The notes beneath the pieces were generated by a model that worked only from the letters and a program-made list of their open reading frames with translations, was not told where the DNA came from and searched no databases. From positions 5,042 through 69,041 of the forward strand of contig JBMZAX010000011.1 of NCBI GenBank assembly GCA_049611805.1: a stretch of 64,000 nt of DNA, in the 5' to 3' direction. This document shows positions 35,628-44,503 of the stretch, in pieces (the first letter of the stretch is position 1; each line of letters opens with the position of its first letter). A program made the position numbers and the translations under genes. The DNA is from UBA7378 sp049611805. Lineage in GTDB: Bacteria > Pseudomonadota > Alphaproteobacteria > RS24.

Positions 35628-36566
35628 ATGGCTGGCACACAAACGGGCCCTGTGGTCGTTTTTGGCGGATCGGGTTTTGTGGGGCGCCATATTGTGCGGC
35701 GGCTGGCAAAAGACGGGTTCAAATTGCGCGCCGTTATGCGCCGGCCCAATGAGGCTTTGTTTCTGAAAACGGCAGGGCGCACGGGGCAGATCGAGCTTGT
35801 GCTGGGCAATATTCGCGACGCGGCAAGCGTGCGCGCCGCGCTTGAGGGGGCTTCGGCCGTTGTCAATGCGGTGGGCATTTTATACGAAACCGGCCCGCAA
35901 AAATTTGACGCCGTGCAAAGCGCGGGCGCGGCGCGTCTGGCGACGCTGGCCGCCGAACGGGGCATTGACCGTTTCGTTCAAATTTCGGCAATCGGGGCCG
36001 ATGCCGGTTCCGCTTCGGCCTATGCGCGCAGCAAGGCCGAGGGCGAGGCGGCAATATTGGCGGCCTGCCCGCAGGCGCATATTTTGCGCCCGTCCATTGT
36101 GGTCGGGCCGGAGGATGATTTTTTCAACCGCTTTGCGCGTATGGCGCAAATTGCGCCGGCACTGCCGCTTGTCGGCGGCGGGCTGACGCGTTATCAGCCG
36201 GTCGGCGTGTTTGATGTGGCGCAGGCGGTGGCCGCGTGTTTGGCGCATGCGCCGTCGGGCATTTACGAGCTGGGGGGCCCGCAAATTTACACCTTCCGCG
36301 ACTTGATGGAGTTAATGCTCGACAAAATCGGCAAGCGCCGCCTGCTGGTGCCCCTGCCTTTTGCGGCCGCGGGCATGCTGGCGCAGTTTACGCGGGTTTT
36401 GCCCAAGCCGCCGCTGACACCGGATCAGGTTGTTTTGCTGCGCTCGGACAATGTGGTCGGCGAAGATATGCCCGACCTTGCAGCGCTGGGCATTGAGGCC
36501 ACGCCGATTGCGGCCCTGCTGGACAGCTATTTGGGGCGCTATCGCGGCGCGGCCAAAACGGTTTAA
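35628..36566 (+). CDS. Complex I NDUFA9-family NAD(P)-binding protein
   Basis: Atypical short-chain dehydrogenase related to the mitochondrial complex I accessory subunit NDUFA9. The Rossmann motif VVVFGGSGFVGRHIVRRL starts at residue 9, and YARSKAEGEAAI contains the YxxxK positions. Length (312 aa) is typical. It is the first of a conserved set with uppP, the GST-like gene and queG, although uppP is on the other strand. Function in bacteria is unproven. Confidence 0.85.
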   Translation: MAGTQTGPVVVFGGSGFVGRHIVRRLAKDGFKLRAVMRRPNEALFLKTAGRTGQIELVLGNIRDAASVRAALEGASAVVNAVGILYETGPQKFDAVQSAGAARLATLAAERGIDRFVQISAIGADAGSASAYARSKAEGEAAILAACPQAHILRPSIVVGPEDDFFNRFARMAQIAPALPLVGGGLTRYQPVGVFDVAQAVAACLAHAPSGIYELGGPQIYTFRDLMELMLDKIGKRRLLVPLPFAAAGMLAQFTRVLPKPPLTPDQVVLLRSDNVVGEDMPDLAALGIEATPIAALLDSYLGRYRGAAKTV

Positions 36567-36574
36567 AAAACGGG

Positions 36575-37399
36575 TTAAGCCAGCACCACAAGCAGGCCGA
36601 TGCCAAGCCCTATCCGGTAAATGACAAAGGGCAAGAGGCCAAACTTCCGCGTCATTTTCAAAAACACATGAATGGTTGCAAAGGCAAACATTGCCGCCAG
36701 CAGGCCCGCGACCAGCGCCGTCCCCACAGCCTCAAGCGCGCCCGCCCGCACCAGATCGACAAGGCCGACAAGCGCGAAAGCACCGATTACCGGCATGGCC
36801 AACAGCATGGAAAAGCGCGCGGCCTGCGTGCGGTCAAAGCCCAAAAAGAGACCCGCCATAATGGTGACACCGGCGCGGCTGGCTCCGGGGATGAGTGCCA
36901 GCATTTGCGCCAAGCCGATAATCAGCGCCCGGCGCGGCGATATGGATTGCGGGTCGTCCCCCGCATCTGTTTTGATGTCGGGCGACAGCAAGCCCTGCCT
37001 GCGGTCGGCGAGCCAGAGCGGAATGGCGAAAATAATGCTCGCCCAAGCCACAATTTCGGGCTTTCGCAACGCCTCGGTCACGCCCAACAACACCAAGGCC
37101 GCACCGGCCAGCAGAACCGGCAGGCTGGCGATGACCAGCAGCTGAACGAGATGCGCCGCGGCGCTCGGTTGGCGGCGGATAATGTCGCGCGCGCCGACAA
37201 ACATCAGCCCGACATTGCGGTGGAAATAGGCCATCACCGCCAGCAAAGTGCCGGCGTGCAGGGCGACATCAATAACCAGACCGTGGTCGGGATAGGCGGT
37301 CAGCCCGTGCACCAGTTGCAAATGCCCTGATGAGCTGACCGGAATAAATTCGGTAATGCCCTGAATGGCGGCGAGCAATAAAAGATGATCCAGACCCAT
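36575..37399 (-). CDS. uppP: Undecaprenyl-diphosphatase UppP
   Basis: Integral membrane enzyme that recycles the undecaprenyl carrier for cell wall synthesis. The two catalytic regions are GITEFIPVSSSGHLQL (E17, H26) and LALIPGASRAGVTIMAG. About eight hydrophobic segments are visible in 274 aa. It is convergent with the NDUFA9-like gene and divergent from the FzlA-like gene. Confidence 0.95.
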   Translation of the reverse strand: MGLDHLLLLAAIQGITEFIPVSSSGHLQLVHGLTAYPDHGLVIDVALHAGTLLAVMAYFHRNVGLMFVGARDIIRRQPSAAAHLVQLLVIASLPVLLAGAALVLLGVTEALRKPEIVAWASIIFAIPLWLADRRQGLLSPDIKTDAGDDPQSISPRRALIIGLAQMLALIPGASRAGVTIMAGLFLGFDRTQAARFSMLLAMPVIGAFALVGLVDLVRAGALEAVGTALVAGLLAAMFAFATIHVFLKMTRKFGLLPFVIYRIGLGIGLLVVLA

Positions 37400-37496
37400 G
37401 GCGCCAAACTAGCCAGATTGGGCGCGCAGCGGCAAGTTTTTTTCCGAAAAAGACTGCACACTTGCGACAAGCGGGGGGTCAGCTTAGTTTGGGGGC

Positions 37497-38174
37497 ATGG
37501 CAAGTCTTTTTCATCAGCCGATCTGCCCGTTTTCGCGCAAGGTGCGTCTGGTGCTTGGCGAAAAGAAATTCGCCGTGGAGTTTGTCGAAGAACGCCCATG
37601 GGAGCGGCGGCTCGATTTTTTAATGCTGAACCCGTCCGGCGAAGTGCCGGTTCTGGTCGGCGATGCGGGCACGATTGCGGGCCATTATGCAATAACCGAA
37701 TGGCTTGAGGAAAAAGGCGGTGCGCTGCCGCTCATGCCGTCGGGCGGGCTGGCGCGTGCCGAGGTGCGCCGCCTGATTGCCTGGTTTGACGACAAGTTTT
37801 ACGGCGAGGTTGGCCGGCTCATTACTTATGAGAAAATCGACCGGCGGTTCATGGGGGCCGGTGCCGGCGGTGGCGGGCCGGATATGGAAACCGTGCGCAC
37901 CGGGCTGCACAATCTGGGCCTGCATATGGAATATCTGACATATCTTCTGGAACAGCGCAGTTGGCTGGCGGGCGAGGATATCACCATTGCCGATCTGACG
38001 GCGGGCGCGCATTTGTCATGTCTGGACTATACCGGCGATGTGCCGTGGAAGTCATGGCCGGTCGTGCGCGATTGGTATGCGCGCATTAAATCGCGGCCCA
38101 GCTTCCGACCGCTTTTGGCCGATACAGTCGCGGGCATGCGGCCACCGGCCTATTATGCCGATCTCGATTTTTAG
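37497..38174 (+). CDS. fzlA: GST-fold protein, probable FtsZ-binding FzlA
   Basis: A 225-aa GST-fold protein with a divergent N-terminus (LFHQPICPFSRKVRLVLGEK) and the conserved run EERPWERRLDFLMLNPSGEV. Its C-terminal tail, SRPSFRPLLAD to YYADLDF, resembles the conserved tail of FzlA, the alphaproteobacterial protein that binds FtsZ filaments and is needed for division in Caulobacter. It lies directly upstream of queG and beside uppP. FzlA identity is from remembered family features and context; a plain GST remains possible. Confidence 0.72.
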   Translation: MASLFHQPICPFSRKVRLVLGEKKFAVEFVEERPWERRLDFLMLNPSGEVPVLVGDAGTIAGHYAITEWLEEKGGALPLMPSGGLARAEVRRLIAWFDDKFYGEVGRLITYEKIDRRFMGAGAGGGGPDMETVRTGLHNLGLHMEYLTYLLEQRSWLAGEDITIADLTAGAHLSCLDYTGDVPWKSWPVVRDWYARIKSRPSFRPLLADTVAGMRPPAYYADLDF

Positions 38175-38179
38175 GGCGG

Positions 38180-39352
38180 ATGATGCAGGCCAATTCAGAC
38201 GATAAAGACCATGTTTTTGTTGATGCGCTGAAACAGGCCGCAAGCGATGCGGGTTTTGACATTTGCCGCATCACGCATCCGCACGCGATACCCCAGGCCC
38301 GCGAACGCCTGCGCGCTTTTCTGGACAATGGCTATCATGGTGACATGGACTGGATGGCGCGCGATCCGGAGCGGCGCGCGCATCCGGCGGAATTGTGGTC
38401 GCAAGTGCGCTCGGTGATTGTGCTCGGCATGAATTATGCGCCGGCCGAAGACCCGCTGCCCGATTTGCTGGCGCGCGACAAAGGCGTGATTTCGGTTTAC
38501 GCACAACGGCGCGACTATCACGATGTCGTCAAGAAAAAACTCAAAACCCTCGCGCGATGGATGGTTGCGCAATCACATGTCGATACGGGGGTCGATGCGG
38601 GGGCTGATGTGAAAGTTTTTGTCGATACGGCACCGGTCATGGAAAAGCCGCTGGCCGCCGCCGCCGGGCTGGGCTGGCAGGGCAAGCACACAAATCTTGT
38701 CTCGCGCGATTTTGGCTCATGGCTGTTTCTGGGCAGTATTTTCACCACTGCCGACCTGCCTGTCGATGTGCCTGAGACCGACCATTGCGGCGGCTGTCAG
38801 GCGTGTTTGGATATTTGCCCGACCAAGGCGTTTCCCGCGCCCTATAAGTTGGATGCGCGCCGCTGCATTTCCTATCTGACGATTGAACACAAAGGCACGA
38901 TACCGACCGAATTTCGTGCCGCGATGGGCAATCATATTTACGGCTGCGATGATTGTCTGGCGGTTTGCCCGTGGAACAAATTTGCCCAAACCGCGCGTGA
39001 GGCCAAACTTGCGCTGCGCGCGGATTTGAAACTGCCCGATTTGGAAATGCTGGTGCAATTGGACGACCGCGCGTTTCGCGAATATTTTTCCGGCTCGCCC
39101 ATCAAGCGCACGGGGCGCGACCGGTTTGTCAGAAATGTGCTGATTGCGGTGGGCAATATGGAAAGCCTGAGCGATACGATGCGCGCGCATGTTGAGGCCT
39201 GTCTGGATGATGCGGCTCCGGCCGTGCGCGCCATGGCGGTATGGGCGCTGGCGTGCCACGACTTGCCCCGCGCGCGTCATTTTGCCGAAACGCGTCTGGC
39301 CGATGAGACGGATGCGACGGTGCGCGATGAATGGCTGGCGGTGAGGTTGTGA
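38180..39352 (+). CDS. queG: Epoxyqueuosine reductase
   Basis: Final step of queuosine synthesis in tRNA, a cobalamin and 4Fe-4S enzyme. Two ferredoxin-type clusters are shown by DHCGGCQACLDICPTKAFP and YGCDDCLAVCPWNKFA. The C-terminal region is HEAT-like. Length is 390 aa. It starts 5 bp after the FzlA-like gene, and its stop overlaps a possible GTG start of the next gene. Confidence 0.95.
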   Translation: MMQANSDDKDHVFVDALKQAASDAGFDICRITHPHAIPQARERLRAFLDNGYHGDMDWMARDPERRAHPAELWSQVRSVIVLGMNYAPAEDPLPDLLARDKGVISVYAQRRDYHDVVKKKLKTLARWMVAQSHVDTGVDAGADVKVFVDTAPVMEKPLAAAAGLGWQGKHTNLVSRDFGSWLFLGSIFTTADLPVDVPETDHCGGCQACLDICPTKAFPAPYKLDARRCISYLTIEHKGTIPTEFRAAMGNHIYGCDDCLAVCPWNKFAQTAREAKLALRADLKLPDLEMLVQLDDRAFREYFSGSPIKRTGRDRFVRNVLIAVGNMESLSDTMRAHVEACLDDAAPAVRAMAVWALACHDLPRARHFAETRLADETDATVRDEWLAVRL

Positions 39353-39360
39353 GTGACACG

Positions 39361-40239
39361 ATGAGCGATCGTAAAACGGTTGGGAAAACCGGACATGTTC
39401 TGTTTTTCGGTTTCGGCTTTTGTGCCGCGGCGCTGGCACCGCTTCTGGCACAAAATGGCTGGCAGATGAGCGCGACCTTGCGCGACAAATCGCGCGCGTC
39501 GGAATTGACGCAGAAAAACATTACCCCGCTTTTGCCCGATACTGATTGGGAAATCGATGCCTGTTCGCATGTTCTGGTTTCAGCGCCACCGGCGCGCGAC
39601 GGCTCGGACCCGGCCTTTGACGCGCTGGCCCCGCGCCTTGATACGGGCGCGCTTGATTGGATCGGCTATCTGTCGACCACGGGCGTTTATGGCGACCATA
39701 ATGGTGCGTGGATCGATGAGGAAACACCGCCGGGCCCGCTGGGTGCGCGGGGGCAAAGACGCGCGGCGGCCGAACAGCGCTGGTCCGAATTTGGCGATGC
39801 CCACGGGCTTTCGGTTCACCATTTCAGGCTGGCGGGGATTTACGGCCCCATGCGCAATGCGCTGACGAGCGTACGCGCGGGCACGGCGCGGCGCATTCAC
39901 AAACCCGGTCAGGTGTTTTCGCGCATTCATGTGGATGATATCGCCCAAATTTTGCTGGCCGCCCTCAACAGCGATATTGGCTCACGCAATTTCAGTGTGT
40001 GTGACGACGAACCGGCACCGCCGGCCGATATCGTTGCTTATGCGGCGGATTTGCTGGGCGTCGACCCGCCACCGTCACAGAATTTTGAAGATGCGGATTT
40101 GTCGGAAATGGCGCGGAGTTTTTATGCCGAAAACAAGCGCATTCGCAATGACCGCATAAAAACCGAGCTGGGCGTCACGCTGTCTTATCCGACTTATCGG
40201 GAAGGCCTGACCGCCCTGTTCAAAAGCGGCGCGTTTTAG
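39361..40239 (+). CDS. SDR/NAD-dependent epimerase-like protein (YeeZ-like)
   Basis: Rossmann-fold protein with HVLFFGFGFCAAALAPLL at the N-terminus, a pattern of the YeeZ group rather than classical epimerases. YLSTTGVYGDHNGAWIDEETP and FSRIHVDDIAQILLAAL are typical of NAD-dependent sugar epimerase-like proteins. The start may instead be GTG at 39349, overlapping the queG stop by 4 bp. Substrate unknown. About 293 aa. Confidence 0.8.
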   Translation: MSDRKTVGKTGHVLFFGFGFCAAALAPLLAQNGWQMSATLRDKSRASELTQKNITPLLPDTDWEIDACSHVLVSAPPARDGSDPAFDALAPRLDTGALDWIGYLSTTGVYGDHNGAWIDEETPPGPLGARGQRRAAAEQRWSEFGDAHGLSVHHFRLAGIYGPMRNALTSVRAGTARRIHKPGQVFSRIHVDDIAQILLAALNSDIGSRNFSVCDDEPAPPADIVAYAADLLGVDPPPSQNFEDADLSEMARSFYAENKRIRNDRIKTELGVTLSYPTYREGLTALFKSGAF

Positions 40240-40241
40240 CT

Positions 40242-41054
40242 TTAAGTATTTTTGTCCAAAAGCTCTTCGATGAGCCCGATCAGCGCGTCTATCTGATGCG
40301 GTTCGGAAAGCCGGTGGTCGCCGCCTTTCAGCAAATGCACCTCAACATCGTCGGTCGCAAGGCTTTCGGCAAGCTCCAGTGACAATTGCCACGGCACGGC
40401 GCTGTCTTGTTGGCCGTGAATGATGCGCACCGGCACGGAAATATCGATCGTATCGCCCAGCAATAAATGATTGCGCCCGTCCAGTATCAGATTATGCGTG
40501 ATCGGATAGCCTTCCGGGTCATATTCGGAAGGGTCATAAATCAGCCCCTCGCTTTCAAGTTTTGCCCGCGCGCGGTCGGAAAATCTGTCCCACATCAGGC
40601 GTTCGGTCATGTCAATGGCCGGTGCAATCAGCACCAGACCGGCAATCCTGTCGGGCCGGTCAAGCGCGGCGAGCGTTGACAGCCAACCGCCGAAACTGGA
40701 GCCGACCAGAATTTGCGGGCCTTGCGTCAGCGTGTCGAGAATATGGGGTATGTCGCCGCGCCAATGGCTGATTGTGCCGTCGGTGAAAGTGCCGGTGGAA
40801 CTGCCATGGCCGAAATAATCAAAGCGCACGAAATTCTGCTTGCGCCCGGCCGCCCATGATGCCAGCGCCAAGGCTTTGGTGCCGCCCATATCGGAACGGA
40901 AACCGCCGCAGAAAACAACGCCGGGCGTGGCTTGGTTGGCGCTGCCGGCCTGTGCGCTATAGGCAAGGCGTTGGGGGCCAAAATCCTTGCTTTGGCGTTC
41001 GGTGAAATCGGGTGAAATATCGGGTGAATTATCGGGGCCGGGGGTCGAGGTCAT
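40242..41054 (-). CDS. Alpha/beta hydrolase (ABHD10-like serine hydrolase)
   Basis: Serine hydrolase with nucleophile elbow GSSFGG (S120) and a late GGDHRLSEP carrying the catalytic histidine; FDYFGHGSSTGTF marks the oxyanion region. It resembles the ABHD10 acyl-protein thioesterase/esterase group. The first ~20 residues contain a repeated SPD motif from a short DNA repeat. It is convergent with the epimerase-like gene, 2 bp apart. 270 aa; natural substrate unknown. Confidence 0.82.
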   Translation of the reverse strand: MTSTPGPDNSPDISPDFTERQSKDFGPQRLAYSAQAGSANQATPGVVFCGGFRSDMGGTKALALASWAAGRKQNFVRFDYFGHGSSTGTFTDGTISHWRGDIPHILDTLTQGPQILVGSSFGGWLSTLAALDRPDRIAGLVLIAPAIDMTERLMWDRFSDRARAKLESEGLIYDPSEYDPEGYPITHNLILDGRNHLLLGDTIDISVPVRIIHGQQDSAVPWQLSLELAESLATDDVEVHLLKGGDHRLSEPHQIDALIGLIEELLDKNT

Positions 41055-41176
41055 GCGCCGCTCATTTGTTTACAATCTGCACATGCGTGTATAGCATATT
41101 TTTCGAGAGGCAGGCGCGGATCGGGCTTGCCCACCCTTAATATCGGGCCTGTTGGCCGTGAAAAGAGTTCCCGCCC

Positions 41177-42358
41177 ATGGCGTCACCGCAAGCCTACCCA
41201 GATCTGACGGGGGTCACCGTCGCGCAAATTATTCCCCGATTGAATATTGGCGGCGCGGAAACGACAACGCTCGAAATCGCGCGCGCCCTGCGTGCGGCAA
41301 ATGCGCGGGCGCTGGTCGTCAGCGAAGGCGGCGCACTGTCCGATGCGATTGGGGCGGCGGGGGCGGAACTCATTGATATGCCGGTCGCTTCAAAAAATCC
41401 GTTTGTGATGGCGGCCAATATCCGGCGCTTGCGGCGGCTGGTTGAGGACGAAAACATCACCATTCTGCATGCGCGCTCGCGCGCACCCGCCTGGTCGACA
41501 TTGGCCGCTGCGCGCGCCACGCAGGTGCCCTTCGTCACGACCTATCACAGTTTGGTGCATGAGGGGCCGCGTCCGAAGGTTTGGTATAATTCGGTGATGG
41601 TGCGCGGCGATGCCGTGATTGCCAATTCCGAATATACCGGCGAATTGATCCGCCGCGTGCACGGTGTTGATGATGCCCGTCTGCGCGTGGTGGCGCGCGG
41701 CTGTGACATTTCGGCACTTGCGCCGGAAAATGTCAGCGCCGACATGCGCGCCGACCAACGCCGCGCTTGGGGGGCATCGGCAGATGATTTTGTGATTTTG
41801 TGCCCGGCGCGCATTACGGAAGTGAAGGGCCAGCATGTTTTGCTTGCGGCACTGGCGCAACTGCCAACCGATGAGCGGCCCTTTGTTGTTTTTGCCGGCA
41901 GTGCTGTCGAGCGCGCCGAATATTTCGCCGCGCTTGAGCGGCAGGTGGCAGAGGCGGGTTTGACCGACCGGGTGCATTTTGCCGGCCTCGTGCGCGATAT
42001 GGGCCGGGCTTATGGGGCTTGCGATCTGGCGATTGTGCCGACGGTGCGCGGCGAACCGTTCGGGCGCACCATTGTCGAAGCGCAAGCCGCCGGCCTGCCG
42101 GTGATTGCCAGCGATGCCGGGGGATATCGTGAAACGGTAATTTCGCGCCCGCCCGAAAATGGCGGCACCGGATGGCTGGTACCGCCGGGCGACGCGAACG
42201 CGCTGGCGCGGGCCATGGAGGCGGCGATGGCGCAAAGCGCTGCGGCGCGGGCGCAAATGGTGTCAAACGGGCGCGCGCATGTTGAGGCAAATTTCCGTCA
42301 GGAAGTCATGTGCGCCAAAACGCTGGCGATTTATGCCGAGCTGATCGGTCGGGCGTGA
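41177..42358 (+). CDS. Glycosyltransferase family 4
   Basis: GT-B fold glycosyltransferase. The N-terminus QIIPRLNIGGAETTTLEIA is an acceptor-side signature; the donor-binding part is EPFGRTIVEAQAAGLPVIAS with the EX7E glutamates. Length is 393 aa. The TGA overlaps the GTG start of the next small gene. A GT4 gene upstream of infC is common in alphaproteobacteria; an envelope glycan role is inferred. Confidence 0.88.
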   Translation: MASPQAYPDLTGVTVAQIIPRLNIGGAETTTLEIARALRAANARALVVSEGGALSDAIGAAGAELIDMPVASKNPFVMAANIRRLRRLVEDENITILHARSRAPAWSTLAAARATQVPFVTTYHSLVHEGPRPKVWYNSVMVRGDAVIANSEYTGELIRRVHGVDDARLRVVARGCDISALAPENVSADMRADQRRAWGASADDFVILCPARITEVKGQHVLLAALAQLPTDERPFVVFAGSAVERAEYFAALERQVAEAGLTDRVHFAGLVRDMGRAYGACDLAIVPTVRGEPFGRTIVEAQAAGLPVIASDAGGYRETVISRPPENGGTGWLVPPGDANALARAMEAAMAQSAAARAQMVSNGRAHVEANFRQEVMCAKTLAIYAELIGRA

Positions 42359-42699
42359 GACGGGTCAGCGAACCGGGCGGCCGCCTGCTGGTCGGGCTGG
42401 GTGCTCCGCGCGGCGCACTGGCCGAAGCAATTGGCCGTCACCGCGATGATGTGTCGCTCACGGTTCTCATCAGCCCCGCCCAGCAGAATGAAGCATATGA
42501 GGCCGATGAGATTTGGGTGTTCACGCGGCTTGGGCCCATTGGCTTTCTCGCGCTCATACGGCGCATTTCATGGCGTCGCTTCGAGCGCGTTGACCAGTTG
42601 CGAACGGGCAGTTTTGGCTGGCTAAAATATTGTGTCTGGCCGCGTCCGCCATGGTTTTACCTGACCGAGCTTGGCGGGGGTCATGACAGCCGCGGCTAA
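42355..42699 (+). CDS. Small GT9-like (heptosyltransferase-like) protein or remnant
   Basis: A 114-aa frame starting at GTG 42355, which overlaps the GT4 stop as GTGA. VLISPAQQNEAYEADEIWVF and FERVDQLRTGSFGWLKYCV recall the N-terminal half of GT9 glycosyltransferases, where a conserved DLQTSxRS-like stretch is followed by PRPPxW (here WPRPPWFY). A full GT9 enzyme is about 300 aa, so this is either a truncated remnant or a shortened accessory subunit. No catalytic region is present. Confidence 0.55.
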   Translation: MRRVSEPGGRLLVGLGAPRGALAEAIGRHRDDVSLTVLISPAQQNEAYEADEIWVFTRLGPIGFLALIRRISWRRFERVDQLRTGSFGWLKYCVWPRPPWFYLTELGGGHDSRG

Positions 42700-42774
42700 A
42701 TTTGCCGTTGACTTCTCCGAATACTCGCATAAACCTTGGCATCAGAACCCCGCGAGGTTCCCCGATAACTGCAG

Positions 42775-42790
42775 AAGGAATGAGCCCATC
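42775..42790 (+). promoter_or_regulatory. Ribosome binding site and AUC start of infC
   Basis: AAGGA stands 8 bases before ATC at 42788-42790. The rare initiation codon together with a good Shine-Dalgarno is the arrangement through which IF-3 autoregulates in enteric bacteria. Autoregulation here is inferred. Confidence 0.75.
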
Positions 42791-43330
42791 GCACGCAGAC
42801 CACTCGCCGCGCAACCGTCCCGCGAAGGACCGCGCATTAACGGCATGATCACTGTTCCAAAGGTACTTGTAATTGGCGCCGATGGCGAAAAACTGGGGGT
42901 GGTCGACACGGACTCGGCCCTTGCCATGGCCGAAGAAGAGGGGCTCGACCTTGTAGAGGTTTCACCGAATGTTTCGCCGCCCGTGTGCAAAATTCTGGAC
43001 TATGGCAAGCTGAAATATCAGGAACAGAAAAAAGCGAGCGAGGCGCGCAAACGCCAGAAAACGGTCGACGTCAAAGAAATAAAAATGCGTCCGAACATCG
43101 ACAAGCATGATTACGATGTGAAAATGCGCAGTGTGACAAAATTCATCGGCGAGGGTGACAAGGTTAAAGTGACCATGCGGTTTCGCGGGCGCGAAATGGC
43201 CCATCAGGAGCTTGGCATGCAAGTGTTGACGCGCGTGCGTGAAGAAGTTGACGAGATCGCCAAGGTCGAGGCCAGCCCCAAGCTGGAAGGCCGCCAGATG
43301 ATGATGGTGCTGGCGCCGCGCACTTCCTGA
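42788..43330 (+). CDS. infC: Translation initiation factor IF-3, AUC start
   Basis: IF-3 with the N-domain (VLVIGADGEKLGVV, LVEVSPNVSPPVCKILDYGK) and C-domain (KEIKMRPNIDKHDYDVK, KVTMRFRGREMAHQELG). No ATG or GTG gives a sensible N-terminus. An ATC codon at 42788, preceded by GAAGGA at 8 bases, begins IARRPLAAQPSREGPRIN, matching the family start. infC is known for AUU, AUC or AUA starts that allow IF-3 to repress itself. An ATG at 42671 would be far too early and 42845 too late. 180 aa. Confidence 0.93.
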   Translation: MARRPLAAQPSREGPRINGMITVPKVLVIGADGEKLGVVDTDSALAMAEEEGLDLVEVSPNVSPPVCKILDYGKLKYQEQKKASEARKRQKTVDVKEIKMRPNIDKHDYDVKMRSVTKFIGEGDKVKVTMRFRGREMAHQELGMQVLTRVREEVDEIAKVEASPKLEGRQMMMVLAPRTS

Positions 43331-43340
43331 TTTTTAAAAA

Positions 43341-44315
43341 CTAATTTTGCATTTCGGGCAGATCACGCATCAGATCGGGCCTGTCCGTTATGATGGCGCT
43401 CACGCCAAGGCGCGCGAGCCGTTCCATATCTGCCGGTTCATTGACGCTCCACGCGCTCACACCCAGTTTCAGGCGCATGGCGCAGGCCATGGTGTCGGGC
43501 GTTATGTCCCGGTGAAACGCAAACCAGTGTTGCCCGCCGGCGGCGGCAATCGCGGCCAGCATTTTTTCGCCATGCGTATCGCCCGGCTGATTGCGCCAGT
43601 CATGTTTGCCCAGCCATTTGGCACCGGCGGCGGAAGCCGCGCGCAATTGCGCGCGAAGCCCCGATAGCGGGGTTTCAGGGTCATGTTCCGGATCGGTAAT
43701 AAAAAAGGGCGGGGTGGTATGGGCAATGGGCCGGTCGGGAAAAGCGGCACGCACATGGGCAAGGCAGCGCCAGTCAAATGAGACGATATGCGTGCGCGCA
43801 CGCGACGGGCTGGCGGCCAGTGCCGTACAAAACAGATCGGCCAAATGGCTTGCGTTCGCGTCCGTGTCATCCAGCAAATCGGTTTTCAGTTCGGCATAAA
43901 GGCGAAATTCCCGGCCCGTGCGCGTTGCAATCAGCCGGTTCACCGCGTCAAAATCTGGGATGCGTGCGCCGTCAATCGGCATTTGCCCCGCGCGGGTTTG
44001 GCCGTAGGCGCTGTCCGGTTGCAGGCGGCCGACATCCAGCGCGTCAAGTTCGCTGCGGCGCAGTTCGCGTATTCTGGGTGTGGGGGCGGAAAGCCAGTTT
44101 CCGTTTTGGCGCGTGGCTTCGGGTTTCAGCCGGTCATCGTGATGGATAACCAGCCTGTCGTCGCTCGTGTGCTGAATGTCGCATTCGATACCGTCGACAC
44201 CGGCATTAATGGCATTTTCAAAAGCTTCCAGCGTGTTTTCGGGCCATAAATTGGCCCCGCCGCGATGCGCAATATTCAGGGGTCGGTGCAAGCTTCGATG
44301 CAAGGTTCGGTTCAT
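43341..44315 (-). CDS. Glycerophosphodiester phosphodiesterase
   Basis: Hydrolyses glycerophosphodiesters to glycerol-3-phosphate. The metal and catalytic residues appear in NIAHRGGANLWPENTLEAF (H17, R18, E26) and GIECDIQHTSDDRLVIHHDD. The end WSVNEPADMERLARLGVSAIITDRPD is typical of the family. No signal peptide, so probably cytoplasmic like UgpQ. It is inserted on the minus strand between infC and rpmI. Length is 324 aa. Confidence 0.9.
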   Translation of the reverse strand: MNRTLHRSLHRPLNIAHRGGANLWPENTLEAFENAINAGVDGIECDIQHTSDDRLVIHHDDRLKPEATRQNGNWLSAPTPRIRELRRSELDALDVGRLQPDSAYGQTRAGQMPIDGARIPDFDAVNRLIATRTGREFRLYAELKTDLLDDTDANASHLADLFCTALAASPSRARTHIVSFDWRCLAHVRAAFPDRPIAHTTPPFFITDPEHDPETPLSGLRAQLRAASAAGAKWLGKHDWRNQPGDTHGEKMLAAIAAAGGQHWFAFHRDITPDTMACAMRLKLGVSAWSVNEPADMERLARLGVSAIITDRPDLMRDLPEMQN

Positions 44316-44379
44316 GCAGCAGATTTCCTCATATGCTCGGAGCTTTCATGTAACACATATTATAATTGGTGCGTGAATG

Positions 44380-44407
44380 TTGCATTTTTCGCCAAGATGC
44401 GTATAAA
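44380..44407 (+). promoter_or_regulatory. Candidate sigma-70 promoter for rpmI-rplT
   Basis: TTGCAT (44380-44385) and TATAAA (44402-44407) are separated by 16 bases, about 100 bp before rpmI. A second TATAAT at 44361 lacks a clear -35. Prediction only. Confidence 0.5.
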
Positions 44408-44411
44408 ACGC

Positions 44412-44434
44412 TCGCGCGTGGGTTTCCCGCGCGA
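44412..44434 (+). promoter_or_regulatory. Stem-loop in the rpmI leader
   Basis: CGCGC/GCGCG and GGG/CCC arms with a 2-base bulge and TTT loop, just after the candidate promoter. No T tract follows. It could be a leader element for L20/L35 control, which is known in other bacteria, or simple stabilising structure. Confidence 0.35.
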
Positions 44435-44503
44435 CAGAGCCGGCTGGCCGAAAAGGGCTGCCAGGTCGGTTTTTAAGGTCACCTCGAACGAAGGAAAAGC
44501 GAA

